Part shown: positions 40,929 through 49,046 of the stretch, one piece after another
Layout of the letters: each line of letters opens with the position of its first letter
Numbering within the stretch: the stretch's first letter is position 1
Origin: Idiomarina piscisalsi
GTDB taxonomy: Bacteria; Pseudomonadota; Gammaproteobacteria; Enterobacterales; Alteromonadaceae
DNA: 64,000 nt
Direction: 5' to 3'
Assembly: GCF_002211765.1 (NCBI RefSeq)
Contig: NZ_CP022133.1
Coordinates: 434,001-498,000 of the forward strand
Program-made: the position numbers and the translations under genes
Notes under the pieces: generated by a model
What the model was told of the DNA's origin: nothing
Seen by the model: only the letters and a program-made list of their open reading frames with translations
Database searches by the model: none

Positions 40929-41717
40929 ATGGGTAATAACCGTGACAATTGGCCGAAACGTATTATTGACTCGCATTTACATATTTACGATGACGAGTTT
41001 CCGCTAATTGAGAACCAAGGTCATATCCCTGAGCCTTTTTATATTGACGATTACCGAAACTTAACACGTGGCCTGCCTATTGAAGGTGGCGTCATCGTGT
41101 CAGGTTCATTCCAGGGGTTTGAGCAGCGCTATTTAAAGGCTGCCCTAGAAAATCTGGGTGATAATTTTGTCGGTGTTACTCAACTGCCAGGTTCCGTGAG
41201 TGACGAAAAAATTCAGCAACTGAACAAGCATGGTATTTGTGGCGTTCGGGTTAACCTAAAACGCGGTGTTCACCGTGATATTGAAGGTATTGTTGAGTTT
41301 GGTAAACGTATCTGGGACTTAGCAGGTTGGCATTTGGAAATTTATGTCGACAGCCGTGAGCTGGATGACATGGTGCCTACGCTATTAAAATTGCCCAAAC
41401 TGAGTGTTGACCACTTAGGTATGGCAAAGTCAGGCTTGTCGCAAGTGCGTCGTTTGGCCGAGGGTGGCGTAAAAATCAAAGCCAGTGGCTTTGGTCGTAC
41501 CGAGGTTAATGTGGCCGATGCAATTACTACCTTGTATAAAACCAACCCGGACGCACTGATGTTTGGTACTGATTTGCCCGGTACCCGCAGTAACCGTTCG
41601 TTTGAACCTTCGGACATTACTACCATTGTGAATGCATTGGAAAGTGCCGACGGTGGTGCAGATGCTGTTGATAAAGTGTTTTATCAAAATGCACGCGAAT
41701 TCTACAATCTTCCATAG
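40929..41717 (+). CDS. Amidohydrolase family 2 (TIM-barrel metal-dependent hydrolase)
   Basis: This 262-residue protein is of the amidohydrolase-2 family (PF04909). The ATG at 40929 is chosen because AGGAGG lies 4 bases upstream; an ATG 11 codons earlier overlaps rpoD. Family elements: IIDSHLHIYDDEFP (metal HxH) near residue 12, CGVRVNLKRG near residue 108, LSVDHLGMAKSG with His near 158, and LMFGTDLPGTRS with the metal Asp near 218. Substrates of this family include lactones and aromatic acids; the specific one cannot be told. It lies 25 bases after rpoD and 19 before a membrane sensor-like gene, so it may share their transcript. Confidence 0.82.
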   Translation: MGNNRDNWPKRIIDSHLHIYDDEFPLIENQGHIPEPFYIDDYRNLTRGLPIEGGVIVSGSFQGFEQRYLKAALENLGDNFVGVTQLPGSVSDEKIQQLNKHGICGVRVNLKRGVHRDIEGIVEFGKRIWDLAGWHLEIYVDSRELDDMVPTLLKLPKLSVDHLGMAKSGLSQVRRLAEGGVKIKASGFGRTEVNVADAITTLYKTNPDALMFGTDLPGTRSNRSFEPSDITTIVNALESADGGADAVDKVFYQNAREFYNLP

Positions 41718-41736
41718 CAAGAGCGAGTGACGCAAC

Positions 41737-43152
41737 GTGCAGTCACTCGCAAGTCACACCCGGAGTAATCGCTGGCTCGCCATTGCAATTATAGCAATTG
41801 CGCTAGGCGGGCTTTTACTCACTTACTGGCAGTCTTCGGCTCAACTTGTGAGTCGAACCAAAAGTAGTCTTGAAAAAACCTGCTCTGACATTCAGCAAGC
41901 GGTTAGCAGTCTTTACCCTGCCTCTGAAACACAGCAACAATCAGTAAAGAACCCCGAGCTTTTGTATCAAGCCATTAGCGAGTCCATACGTAAAGAAGAG
42001 CATACGCTCGGCGGCTTTTGGCATATCAATAGCGGGTTTGCCGGCTACGCTATTGCTTCTTCTCGTGGAAATACCCAGAATGCTCAATTAAGCGGTTCGG
42101 ATCAGCTTGTAATTAGCTCTGCGAGTCGCGAAGCCCTTGCCGAGAATAAACCGGTTGCTAATGTAACCGATCAAATACCGATGTTGGTGGTTTTAGCGTG
42201 CCCGGAAAAAGAACATGCTGGCCTCGCCATCTGGCTAAGTCGCCCCATTCAGCCTGCACAGAACTATTTTAGCGTTACGGCCAGTATTTTATTTGCGCTG
42301 CTTGCGTTAATTGGCGTTGCCATTATTGTGCGGGAGTCGCTGTTTAATCGTCGTTGGCACCAAGAGCGAGACCGCATAGTGGCGGACGCTGAAGATACGT
42401 CAAAAGCGGTTTCGGTTACCTCGGAAGTCGGTGAAGTACAGCCATTTTTACTGCTCTTGTATCAAGCCCGTCAACAAGTGCAGGCGACTGAACGCGAACT
42501 TATGGCAGAAACCGATAAGCTGCGGTTAGCTGCAGAAAAAACGTTAGTCGGACGCATGGCACGCTCAATGGCCGCTTTGGCTTTGAGTGACTTAGAAGCG
42601 CTTGAAAAGAAGCTGAGAGACTTCGACAGTGAAGACCTGAAGTTTAAAGTACAAGAATTGGTCAGTTTGTTTGAAACGTTCTCGCAACTGTCACCAAATA
42701 TGCAGGGCCTGGATAAGAGTAATATTGAGTTAGAAGCCTGGCTTCAAGACATAGCTGATCATCACGAAAGCTTTTCGGGTGAAAAAAATATCACGGTCAC
42801 CTCTATTGTCGACGATGACCTCCACGTGACGATAAACCCATTAGTGTTTCGTTTTATTTTCGACTTTTTATTGCGGCACGTTGTTGCGTTTACGCCGGTG
42901 AACTCCGAGGTGCTCATACAAGCCACAGTCGACGGTGACTACGTTAACGTATCGGTCAGTGACGAAAGTAGCGGTGTTGCCAAGAGAAATTTGGGCACCA
43001 TGTTTGAAACCGATGATGTTAATCCGGACGCTTATGGTGTTGGCTTAAAAGTGATCAAAGACGCAATAAAAAGCCAGGGCGGCGATATAAATTACGAAAA
43101 ACTTGAAAAAACATCGCGATTTAACGTGCTGATACCCATGACAAAAGGGTAA
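41737..43152 (+). CDS. Degenerate histidine-kinase-like membrane protein
   Basis: This is a 471-residue protein starting with GTG. Membrane segments at about 13-31 and 177-199 flank a roughly 145-residue periplasmic domain. The cytoplasmic part has a coiled region (about 240-300) and a C-terminal HATPase-like domain (about 350-470). The kinase motifs are poor: no clear H-box His is seen (the expected place reads VGRMARSMAALALSD), the N-box lacks its Asn (FRFIFDFLLRHVVAFT), and G1 reads DESSG instead of DxGxG. G2 is partly kept (YGVGLKVIKDAI). It may be a pseudokinase or a sensor in transition. No response regulator is adjacent. Confidence 0.7.
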   Translation: MQSLASHTRSNRWLAIAIIAIALGGLLLTYWQSSAQLVSRTKSSLEKTCSDIQQAVSSLYPASETQQQSVKNPELLYQAISESIRKEEHTLGGFWHINSGFAGYAIASSRGNTQNAQLSGSDQLVISSASREALAENKPVANVTDQIPMLVVLACPEKEHAGLAIWLSRPIQPAQNYFSVTASILFALLALIGVAIIVRESLFNRRWHQERDRIVADAEDTSKAVSVTSEVGEVQPFLLLLYQARQQVQATERELMAETDKLRLAAEKTLVGRMARSMAALALSDLEALEKKLRDFDSEDLKFKVQELVSLFETFSQLSPNMQGLDKSNIELEAWLQDIADHHESFSGEKNITVTSIVDDDLHVTINPLVFRFIFDFLLRHVVAFTPVNSEVLIQATVDGDYVNVSVSDESSGVAKRNLGTMFETDDVNPDAYGVGLKVIKDAIKSQGGDINYEKLEKTSRFNVLIPMTKG

Positions 43153-43166
43153 AAAGTTCGTATAAT
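43138..43166 (+). promoter_or_regulatory. Sigma-70 promoter of tRNA-Ile(CAU)
   Basis: ATGACA (43138-43143), a 17-base spacer and a perfect TATAAT (43161-43166) lie 32 bases before the tRNA. The GC-rich CTGCGCCGC that follows is a discriminator typical of stringently controlled stable-RNA promoters. The -35 lies inside the end of the upstream sensor-like gene. Confidence 0.8.
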
Positions 43167-43198
43167 CTGCGCCGCTTTCAAGCATTCCAACCAGAAAT

Positions 43199-43274
43199 GG
43201 CCCCTTAGCTCAGTGGTTAGAGCACCCGACTCATAATCGGTTGGTCCGCAGTTCAAATCTGCGAGGGGCCACCA
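43199..43274 (+). tRNA. tRNA-Ile(CAU), lysidine-modified type (ileX-like)
   Basis: This 76-base cloverleaf has a perfect acceptor stem (GGCCCCT/AGGGGCC), a D arm GCTC/GAGC, the anticodon loop CTCATAA, a variable loop TGGTC, a T arm CGCAG/CTGCG and an encoded CCA. The CAT anticodon could read Met, but the sequence closely resembles E. coli tRNA-Ile2, whose C34 becomes lysidine via TilS and reads AUA; it lacks initiator tRNA features. The first anticodon-stem pair is a C-T (C27-U43) mismatch, where E. coli has G-U. Confidence 0.93.
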
Positions 43275-43357
43275 TTTCCACAAAGCCATTAAACTGCAAT
43301 GAAAACCCGTCTAAAATGTAATAATTCAAAGTGCATCAACCTTAATTAGGTGTGAAT

Positions 43358-44533
43358 ATGGCAAACCAATTGGTTAGAGAGACAGGTTTAGGTGGCGCAT
43401 TAATCATTGGTCTGGGCTCTATTCTGGGTACTGGCGCTTACGTCAGTGTTGGTCTAAGTGCGACGATAGCCGGTGACATGCTGGTTTGGGCCATTGTATT
43501 AGCGGCATTAACCGCGTTGTTTAATGGGTTGTCTTCTGCACAGCTGGCAGCAGCACACCCTGTCAGCGGTGGTACGTATGAGTATGGCTATCAATTTTTG
43601 AACCCAGCCAGCGGTATTATTGCCGGTGGACTCTTCATTGTGGCGAAAAGCGCTTCGGCAGCGACCGCTGCGTTGGCGGTGGCGTGGTATATCAGTGCCT
43701 GTTTTGAGACGCCCGAAACTATGGTAAAAGCGGTTGCTATAGGACTTTTGTTGCTGTTTACCATATTCGTGTTATCCGGAGTACGCAGAACCAATTGGCT
43801 GAATATGCTTTTGGTCACGGTCAGCATTATCGGTTTAGTTGTCTTCATTGGCGTTGCCTTAGGGAGTGACTCAGTAGCACTAGCGGTTGGTAATGAGTCG
43901 GTTTCAACCAGCCATTTGTCGCTTTTCCACGCGGCGGCCTTAATGTTTGTTGCATTTACTGGTTATGGACGCATTGCCACGATGGGTGAAGAAATTACTG
44001 AACCACACCGAAACATTCCAAAGGCGGTGGTGCTGACGTTGGCGGTGGTCAGCGCGTTATACATTGCCGTGGGTCTCGCTATTTTACACTTAGGTGGTCT
44101 TAATGCGTTTGAAGAAAGTCACTTCAATATTGCTAATTTAATCAGCGACTCTCCTTGGCAGTGGGTGGTCATTGTTGGTGGAATTGTGGCCATGGGCGGT
44201 GTCGTTTTAAATCTTTTACTTGGTGTCTCGCGTGTCATTTTAGCTATGGGGCGCCGCGGCGACTTGCCTCGCTTTTTAGGTGGCCTTGATAAAACCAATA
44301 AATCGGCACCTGCAGCAACCTGGGTAACCTTTCTTATTATGGGCATTATCGCCGCGCTCGGAGGCATCGAATTCGCCTGGACATTAAGTGCTTTCACCGT
44401 ACTTATTTACTACGGCATCACGAACATAGCGGCTCTGAAAGTCAAGAAAGAGCAGCGTTTTATTCCTAAATTTGTGTCGGCACTCGGACTAATAAGCTGT
44501 TTTGGGTTGGTCGGGTTAGCGGCTATTGCTTAG
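43358..44533 (+). CDS. APC superfamily amino acid permease
   Basis: This inner-membrane transporter has 391 residues and about 11-12 hydrophobic segments. I chose the ATG at 43358, with AGGTG upstream; a GTG 2 codons earlier is possible. Typical APC features: the GLGGALIIGLGSILGTGAYV helix-1 unwound region near residue 10, PVSGGTYEYGYQFLNP near residue 68, and AFTGYGRIATMGEEITEPHR near residue 200, the conserved consensus with the acidic pair. The C-terminal extension of longer APC members is missing. The substrate is probably an amino acid or amine. Confidence 0.87.
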   Translation: MANQLVRETGLGGALIIGLGSILGTGAYVSVGLSATIAGDMLVWAIVLAALTALFNGLSSAQLAAAHPVSGGTYEYGYQFLNPASGIIAGGLFIVAKSASAATAALAVAWYISACFETPETMVKAVAIGLLLLFTIFVLSGVRRTNWLNMLLVTVSIIGLVVFIGVALGSDSVALAVGNESVSTSHLSLFHAAALMFVAFTGYGRIATMGEEITEPHRNIPKAVVLTLAVVSALYIAVGLAILHLGGLNAFEESHFNIANLISDSPWQWVVIVGGIVAMGGVVLNLLLGVSRVILAMGRRGDLPRFLGGLDKTNKSAPAATWVTFLIMGIIAALGGIEFAWTLSAFTVLIYYGITNIAALKVKKEQRFIPKFVSALGLISCFGLVGLAAIA

Positions 44534-44597
44534 TTGATGTATCAAGCGTTTGGAATGCTTCAACCAACGCGCTTTTCTGATTGGTAAGCGTTGCCCA

Positions 44598-44620
44598 TCT
44601 GCCCGGCTAAGTCGGGCAGA
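44598..44620. terminator. Hairpin between converging permease and alpha-E genes
   Basis: TCTGCCCG (44598-44605) pairs with CGGGCAGA (44613-44620) around a 7-base loop. It lies between two convergent genes. No T tract follows on either strand, so it may be a weak or bidirectional terminator. Confidence 0.5.
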
Positions 44621-44646
44621 ATGAGCTAAAGCCAAGCCATGTTCCT

Positions 44647-45567
44647 TTAAAAGTACGTTTCGTTAATTTGCTCTGTGATACCGATAAGACCCAGTTGCAT
44701 GTCATCGATAAACTTGTGCAAGCTATCCTGCTTCAACGACTGCGGCTTGGCTTTCAACAATTGCGATTGCAGCTTCTCAATTGGCACAATAGTGCTGTCA
44801 TGCCGAGGCAGATCCTGCAGAAGTGTCTTAACTTCTCCCAAAGTATGTGCCAAAGAGCGGGGAAAGCGGAATTCCAGCAACAGAAACTTAAGCACATCAG
44901 CACGGTTGATACGCAGGCGCATTTCCCGTCGGTACATTTGATACGCGGACATGGATTTAAGCACTCCCATCCACTGAATATTGTCAAAAGCCGATTGCTC
45001 ATTATCCAGTTCAGGTAGCAACGAGGCTGAGCGCACATCAATGATGCGGGTGGTCATATCTGCCCGTTCAAGGTTTCGACCCAGACGCAAAAAGGCGTAG
45101 CCCTCATCGTGGGTCATCGTACCGGCGAGCATACCGGTGAGGGTCTGATTGGAGTGGATGACACTATTCAGAGACTCATAACGGTGGCGTCGTCCAAGGA
45201 TCGACTGACAGTTCTGAACGGCTGACAGGTACAAAGCATTAATCTGCTCCCAGCTCTCACGGGGAATGATCTCTCTGATGGTACGTGCGTTTTCTCGAGC
45301 CCAGGTAAGCGAGTTGAGTATAGAGCCAGGGTTGTTCTTATCGGTGACCATATATTTGACCACGCTTCGCTCATCGGACACGTCATAGTGTTTATAGAAG
45401 TCTTCTCTTATCGACAAAATATCAATAATTGGCTCCCAGCCCAATTTTACCGTTCGAGGTAAATCCATTAGCAGGTGCGAATTAACGTTTATCACCCTGG
45501 CGGTATTCTCAGCCCGCTCCAGGTACCTGGCCATCCAGAATATATTGCTTGCTACTCGTGACAACAT
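44647..45567 (-). CDS. Alpha-E domain protein (DUF403)
   Basis: This 306-residue all-helical protein is of the alpha-E family (COG2307), always found with circularly permuted ATP-grasp proteins. The start MLSRVASNIFWMARYLERAE is the diagnostic N-terminus, followed by ENTARVINVNSHLLMDLPR, WARENARTIREIIPRE near residue 90 and LRLGRNLERADMTTRIIDV near residue 160, which repeats the RxxxRAxxxxR pattern. Its biochemical role is unknown; it may bind the product or partner of the ATP-grasp enzyme. It begins 2 bases after the ATP-grasp stop and is certainly co-transcribed with it. Confidence 0.93.
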   Translation of the reverse strand: MLSRVASNIFWMARYLERAENTARVINVNSHLLMDLPRTVKLGWEPIIDILSIREDFYKHYDVSDERSVVKYMVTDKNNPGSILNSLTWARENARTIREIIPRESWEQINALYLSAVQNCQSILGRRHRYESLNSVIHSNQTLTGMLAGTMTHDEGYAFLRLGRNLERADMTTRIIDVRSASLLPELDNEQSAFDNIQWMGVLKSMSAYQMYRREMRLRINRADVLKFLLLEFRFPRSLAHTLGEVKTLLQDLPRHDSTIVPIEKLQSQLLKAKPQSLKQDSLHKFIDDMQLGLIGITEQINETYF

Positions 45568-45569
45568 AA

Positions 45570-47021
45570 TTAAGCCTCCATATCCACAATCCAGGTATCC
45601 TTACTGCCGCCACCTTGAGATGAGTTGACCACAATAGACCCTTTGCGCATTGCCACCCGAGTGAGTCCGCCCATGGTGACCTGAATGTCTTTACCGCTTA
45701 AGACAAAAGGACGTAAATCCAAATGTCGGGGTTCTGCTTTATTATCAATCAAGGTTGGTGCTGTAGACAGCATCAGCATTGGCTGTGCTACGTAGTTACG
45801 AGGATCGCGGCGAATCAGGCGCTTGAATTTCTCGCACTCCGCTTTGCTGGCATGGGGACCAATTAGCATGCCGGCGCCGCCCGACTCATTAGCCGGCTTG
45901 ACGACCATGTTATGTATGTTTTCAATGACATGGTCGCGTTCTTCTTTATTAATACATTTATAGGTGGGAACGTTAGAAATGATAGGGTGTTCATTCAGAT
46001 AGTAGCGGATAATATCGGGTACAAAAGCGTACACGACCTTATCATCCGCAACCCCTGAACCAGGCGCATTGGCCAGCGCCACATTGCCCGCCTGCCAGGC
46101 TCGCATCAGCCCCGGAACGCCAAGAAGAGAGTCCGGGTTGAATGCCTCGGGGTCGATGAAATGGTCATCAACGCGTCGGTAAATCACATCTACCCTTGCA
46201 GGCCCTTCAATGGTTCGCATATAGACAATGTCGTCGTCATCGACAAACAAGTCGCTTCCCTCGACCACCTCTGCGCCCATCTGTTGGGCAAGGTAGGCGT
46301 GCTCAAAGTAGGCAGAATTGTAGATCCCCGGGGTCAGTATTACGATTTCTGGTTGCTCGATGTCTCTCGGAGATATTTCACATAGCATGTCATAAAGCTG
46401 AGAAGGGTAATCGTCCACCGGTAAAATACTGTATTGCTCAAACATTTCGGGGAAGACGCGCTTCATTACTTCGCGGTTCTCAAGCATGTAAGAGACACCG
46501 GAAGGAACCCGTAAATTATCTTCCAGAACATATACGGTACCGTCGCTATCCCGGACCAAGTCCGATCCGCAAATATGTGACCAGATGCCCAACGGTGGAT
46601 GAACGCCCTTGCATTGAGGTAAGAAATTCTTAGATTTTTTCAGTAGATCGGCAGGGAACACCCCGTCTTTGACGATTTTTTGATCGTTGTAAAGATCATC
46701 AATAAACATATTCAGCGCTTTAACTCGCTGTTTCAGCCCTTTTTCTATCTTTAGCCATTCTTGCTTGTCGATTATTCGGGGGATAATGTCAAACGGCCAG
46801 GCTCTGTCGATAGACCCTTCGTCCTCATGATATACACGAAAACTGATGCCCATGACATGAATGGCTGAATCTGCGGCAACCTTATACTCCTCAAGGTCTT
46901 TATCTGTCAGACTGCGTAAATAGCCACATAAAATATCGGCGGCTTCACGCGGTTTGCCTGCGGCTCGTAATAGCTCATCGTACAAATTAGTGACCTTATA
47001 GCTTCCCCAGCGAATAGTCAT
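45570..47021 (-). CDS. Circularly permuted ATP-grasp protein (COG2308)
   Basis: This 483-residue protein belongs to the circularly permuted ATP-grasp type 2 family, predicted peptide or amide ligases. Visible conserved blocks: PLGIWSHICGSDLVRDSDG near residue 145 with TVYVLEDNLRVPSGVSYMLE, VILTPGIYNSAYFEHAYLAQ near 225, VYRRVDDHFIDPEAFNP-type segment near 285, and a C-terminal ATP-binding portion VVKPANESGGAGMLIGP and RHLDLRPFVLSG. It is the first gene of the minus-strand pair with alpha-E and is divergent from Anbu across 156 bases. The ligated substrate is not known for any member as far as I know. Confidence 0.93.
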   Translation of the reverse strand: MTIRWGSYKVTNLYDELLRAAGKPREAADILCGYLRSLTDKDLEEYKVAADSAIHVMGISFRVYHEDEGSIDRAWPFDIIPRIIDKQEWLKIEKGLKQRVKALNMFIDDLYNDQKIVKDGVFPADLLKKSKNFLPQCKGVHPPLGIWSHICGSDLVRDSDGTVYVLEDNLRVPSGVSYMLENREVMKRVFPEMFEQYSILPVDDYPSQLYDMLCEISPRDIEQPEIVILTPGIYNSAYFEHAYLAQQMGAEVVEGSDLFVDDDDIVYMRTIEGPARVDVIYRRVDDHFIDPEAFNPDSLLGVPGLMRAWQAGNVALANAPGSGVADDKVVYAFVPDIIRYYLNEHPIISNVPTYKCINKEERDHVIENIHNMVVKPANESGGAGMLIGPHASKAECEKFKRLIRRDPRNYVAQPMLMLSTAPTLIDNKAEPRHLDLRPFVLSGKDIQVTMGGLTRVAMRKGSIVVNSSQGGGSKDTWIVDMEA

Positions 47022-47177
47022 GCACAGCCTCTTTTGGTTTCGTTACCTTATATAAAGATAGTGATAACTTTGGAAAAAATACAAAATTGTTTGTTTTTCT
47101 CTGCTCTTGCATAGAGAATATGGTGGACTTAGGCTGGGTTTGTAGAACAGCCATAGCTGACATGTTGGGAGTGTTTT
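47022..47177. promoter_or_regulatory. Divergent control region of ATP-grasp/alpha-E and Anbu genes
   Basis: These 156 bases separate the two divergent halves of the cluster and should contain both promoters, possibly under shared control. I find no pair of hexamers close to the sigma-70 consensus. GGGAG at 47168-47172 is the ribosome binding site of the GTG-started Anbu gene. Confidence 0.45.
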
Positions 47178-47918
47178 GTGACCTATTGTTTGGCCATCCG
47201 AGTGAATAAAGGCTTGGTGTTTGCGTCAGATTCGCGCACAAATGCCGGGGTAGATTATGTGGCAACCTACAGTAAAATGTATCGGTTTTCGTGGCCCGGT
47301 GAGCGTACGGTTGTACTGCTCTCAGCGGGCAGTCTGGCCACCTCACAGGCAGTGGTTAACGCGATAAACTCCGATCTGGAAGATCCTGACGCGGCCTTTA
47401 ATCTGCGAAAGGGCAAACATTTGTATGACGTAGCCAGTTACGTTGGCAACTTGAGTCAGAAAGAGCAACAACAACACGCACCGGCGCTGGAGAAGAGTCA
47501 TGCCAGCGGCGAAGCCAGTTTTATTCTGGGTGGTCAGATTGCAGGTAGAGACTGTGAAATCTATATGATTTATCCGCAGGGTAATTATATTAGCGCTTCA
47601 GAAGATACCCCGTACTTGCAGATTGGCGAAAACAAATACGGCAAGCCAATACTTGATCGCATTATTACACCCAATACCTCACTGGAAGATGCCGGTCGCT
47701 GTGCCATGGTGTCGCTTGACTCTACCGTGCGCAGTAATATCAGTGTGGGCTTACCGATTGAATTAGCGATTTACACTGGCGACAGTCTTGAAGAGCCCTG
47801 GCACAATAAATACAGTGCGTTCAGCCCCATGTATAAGTCGATGCAGAAGCAATGGAATGAAGGGCTGCGACAGGCTTTTTCCGGATTACCTAGATTCGAC
47901 TGGGAAAAGGACGATTAA
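47178..47918 (+). CDS. Anbu, bacterial proteasome-related (HslV-like) peptidase
   Basis: Anbu (COG3484, proteasome-type protease) is an N-terminal nucleophile hydrolase ancestral-like to HslV and proteasome beta subunits. The GTG at 47178 is preceded by GGGAG. The product starts MTYCLAIRVNKGLVFASDSR; Thr2 would be the nucleophile after Met removal, and GLVFASDSRTNAG with the Asp/Lys (SKMYRF) catalytic partners matches the family. Length 246 is typical. Known family members assemble into helical or ring-like oligomers, and peptidase activity has been hard to show. It is convergent with the metallopeptidase (4-base overlap of stops) and divergent from the ATP-grasp gene. Confidence 0.93.
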   Translation: MTYCLAIRVNKGLVFASDSRTNAGVDYVATYSKMYRFSWPGERTVVLLSAGSLATSQAVVNAINSDLEDPDAAFNLRKGKHLYDVASYVGNLSQKEQQQHAPALEKSHASGEASFILGGQIAGRDCEIYMIYPQGNYISASEDTPYLQIGENKYGKPILDRIITPNTSLEDAGRCAMVSLDSTVRSNISVGLPIELAIYTGDSLEEPWHNKYSAFSPMYKSMQKQWNEGLRQAFSGLPRFDWEKDD

Positions 47919-49006
47919 ATCTCAGTGTTACGAGCTTCGCTGATAACCTTGTGAACGAAACGCAGTTTATCGGTTGCGATATTGGAGATGACAAAAGGAT
48001 AAGCATCATCCAGACCCATGCTGCGGTTGAGCGCATTTAATACTGCTGTCAGCCGGCACCAGTCATTATACAGCTGGTTAAAACGTGCTTCGCTTTTGGC
48101 CTCAGTACTTTGCGGTAAGTGCTGCAAAGGGTCAATGACTTGGTGCGAAGACACGCTGAAATCAAAATTGCTGGCAGTTTCCAGAGTATCCACCATATGC
48201 AGATAATGCGCCCAGGTTTCCGCCCAGTCTTCCCAGGGGTGCATGCTGGCATAAGCACTCACCCATACTTTATGCCATTCGGGAGCAGGGCCCTGCTCGT
48301 AATAGTGTTGCAGGGCATAGGTGTAATCCAGTCTTTCATCACCAAAAAGCGCCCGGAATTCACTTAGCCAGTGGCTGTTGCGTACCAGCCTATCCCAATA
48401 GTAATGGCCGGACTCATGGCGGAAATGTCCAACAAGAGTACGATACTGCTCGTTCATCTCTTCGCGCATTTTCACTCTTGAGCTGGGCTCAGCCTCTTTT
48501 AGGTCGAGCGTAATAATGCCCGCATTGTGACCCGTGGTGACGAAGTTTTTAACCGTCAGTTCATTGCCGTATTCATCTTCCGTCTGATCTTCCAGAAACT
48601 CAAACCCCAGACCTTGTTGCGGGTCTTCCTGCTTTGACACCACTGGTAATTCAAGTTTGTACAGCGTATAGAGCAGGCGCCTCTTTGCGTTCTCCATACG
48701 GAACCAAAGTCGTCTGTTATCGGGTTGATCTAAGTTGGGAATAGTCTGGGTTAACTGACAAGAAACACATAACTCACCGGGCTCTTCAACCGGAATCATC
48801 CAGTTGCATACATCCTGTACAGAGTAATTTTTACACTGACGATAGAGCCTGCCATTGGCTGCGGAACGCCAAACCCCTTTATCGTGTTTGGTAAAGGAGC
48901 TCAGTGTTTTTTCATCTGGCATAAAACCAAGCATTAGCCCACAGCTGACACAACGGGTGTTAGCAAAATGCAGAGTATTACCACACTGACATGTGAAGGT
49001 TTGCAT
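47915..49006 (-). CDS. Zinc-ribbon metallopeptidase (Peptidase_Mx family)
   Basis: This is a 363-residue predicted zinc peptidase. The N-terminus is a zinc ribbon (CQCGN and CVSCG, residues about 7-22), with a second Cys set (CKNYSVQDVCNW and CVSCQL). The catalytic motif HESGH lies near residue 197 in GHFRHESGHYYWDRLV, followed by a likely third ligand region EDWAETWAHYLHMVDTL. It fits the putative zinc-binding metallopeptidase family (PF15887 with a PF10005-type ribbon). It stands between Anbu and the OsmC-YcaO gene, on the minus strand. No signal peptide, so cytosolic. Confidence 0.86.
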   Translation of the reverse strand: MQTFTCQCGNTLHFANTRCVSCGLMLGFMPDEKTLSSFTKHDKGVWRSAANGRLYRQCKNYSVQDVCNWMIPVEEPGELCVSCQLTQTIPNLDQPDNRRLWFRMENAKRRLLYTLYKLELPVVSKQEDPQQGLGFEFLEDQTEDEYGNELTVKNFVTTGHNAGIITLDLKEAEPSSRVKMREEMNEQYRTLVGHFRHESGHYYWDRLVRNSHWLSEFRALFGDERLDYTYALQHYYEQGPAPEWHKVWVSAYASMHPWEDWAETWAHYLHMVDTLETASNFDFSVSSHQVIDPLQHLPQSTEAKSEARFNQLYNDWCRLTAVLNALNRSMGLDDAYPFVISNIATDKLRFVHKVISEARNTEI

Positions 49007-49046
49007 CGTTTATTAATGCCCTTGTATTGTCACAATGACTTGATTG

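Noticed and set aside
43199..43274. Elongator or initiator tRNA-Met reading of the CAT anticodon
   Set aside because: The body of the tRNA matches tRNA-Ile2 far better, and the acceptor and anticodon stem features of initiator tRNA are absent.
46196..46633. 145-codon open frame antisense to the ATP-grasp gene
   Set aside because: It lies wholly inside a well-supported gene, has no ribosome binding site or recognisable family and an Arg/Pro-rich composition typical of a shadow frame.
47022..47177. Defined promoters for the ATP-grasp and Anbu genes
   Set aside because: Candidate hexamers such as TTGCAT-N17-TAGGCT and TTGTAT-N18-TATCTT are too weak to report as sites.
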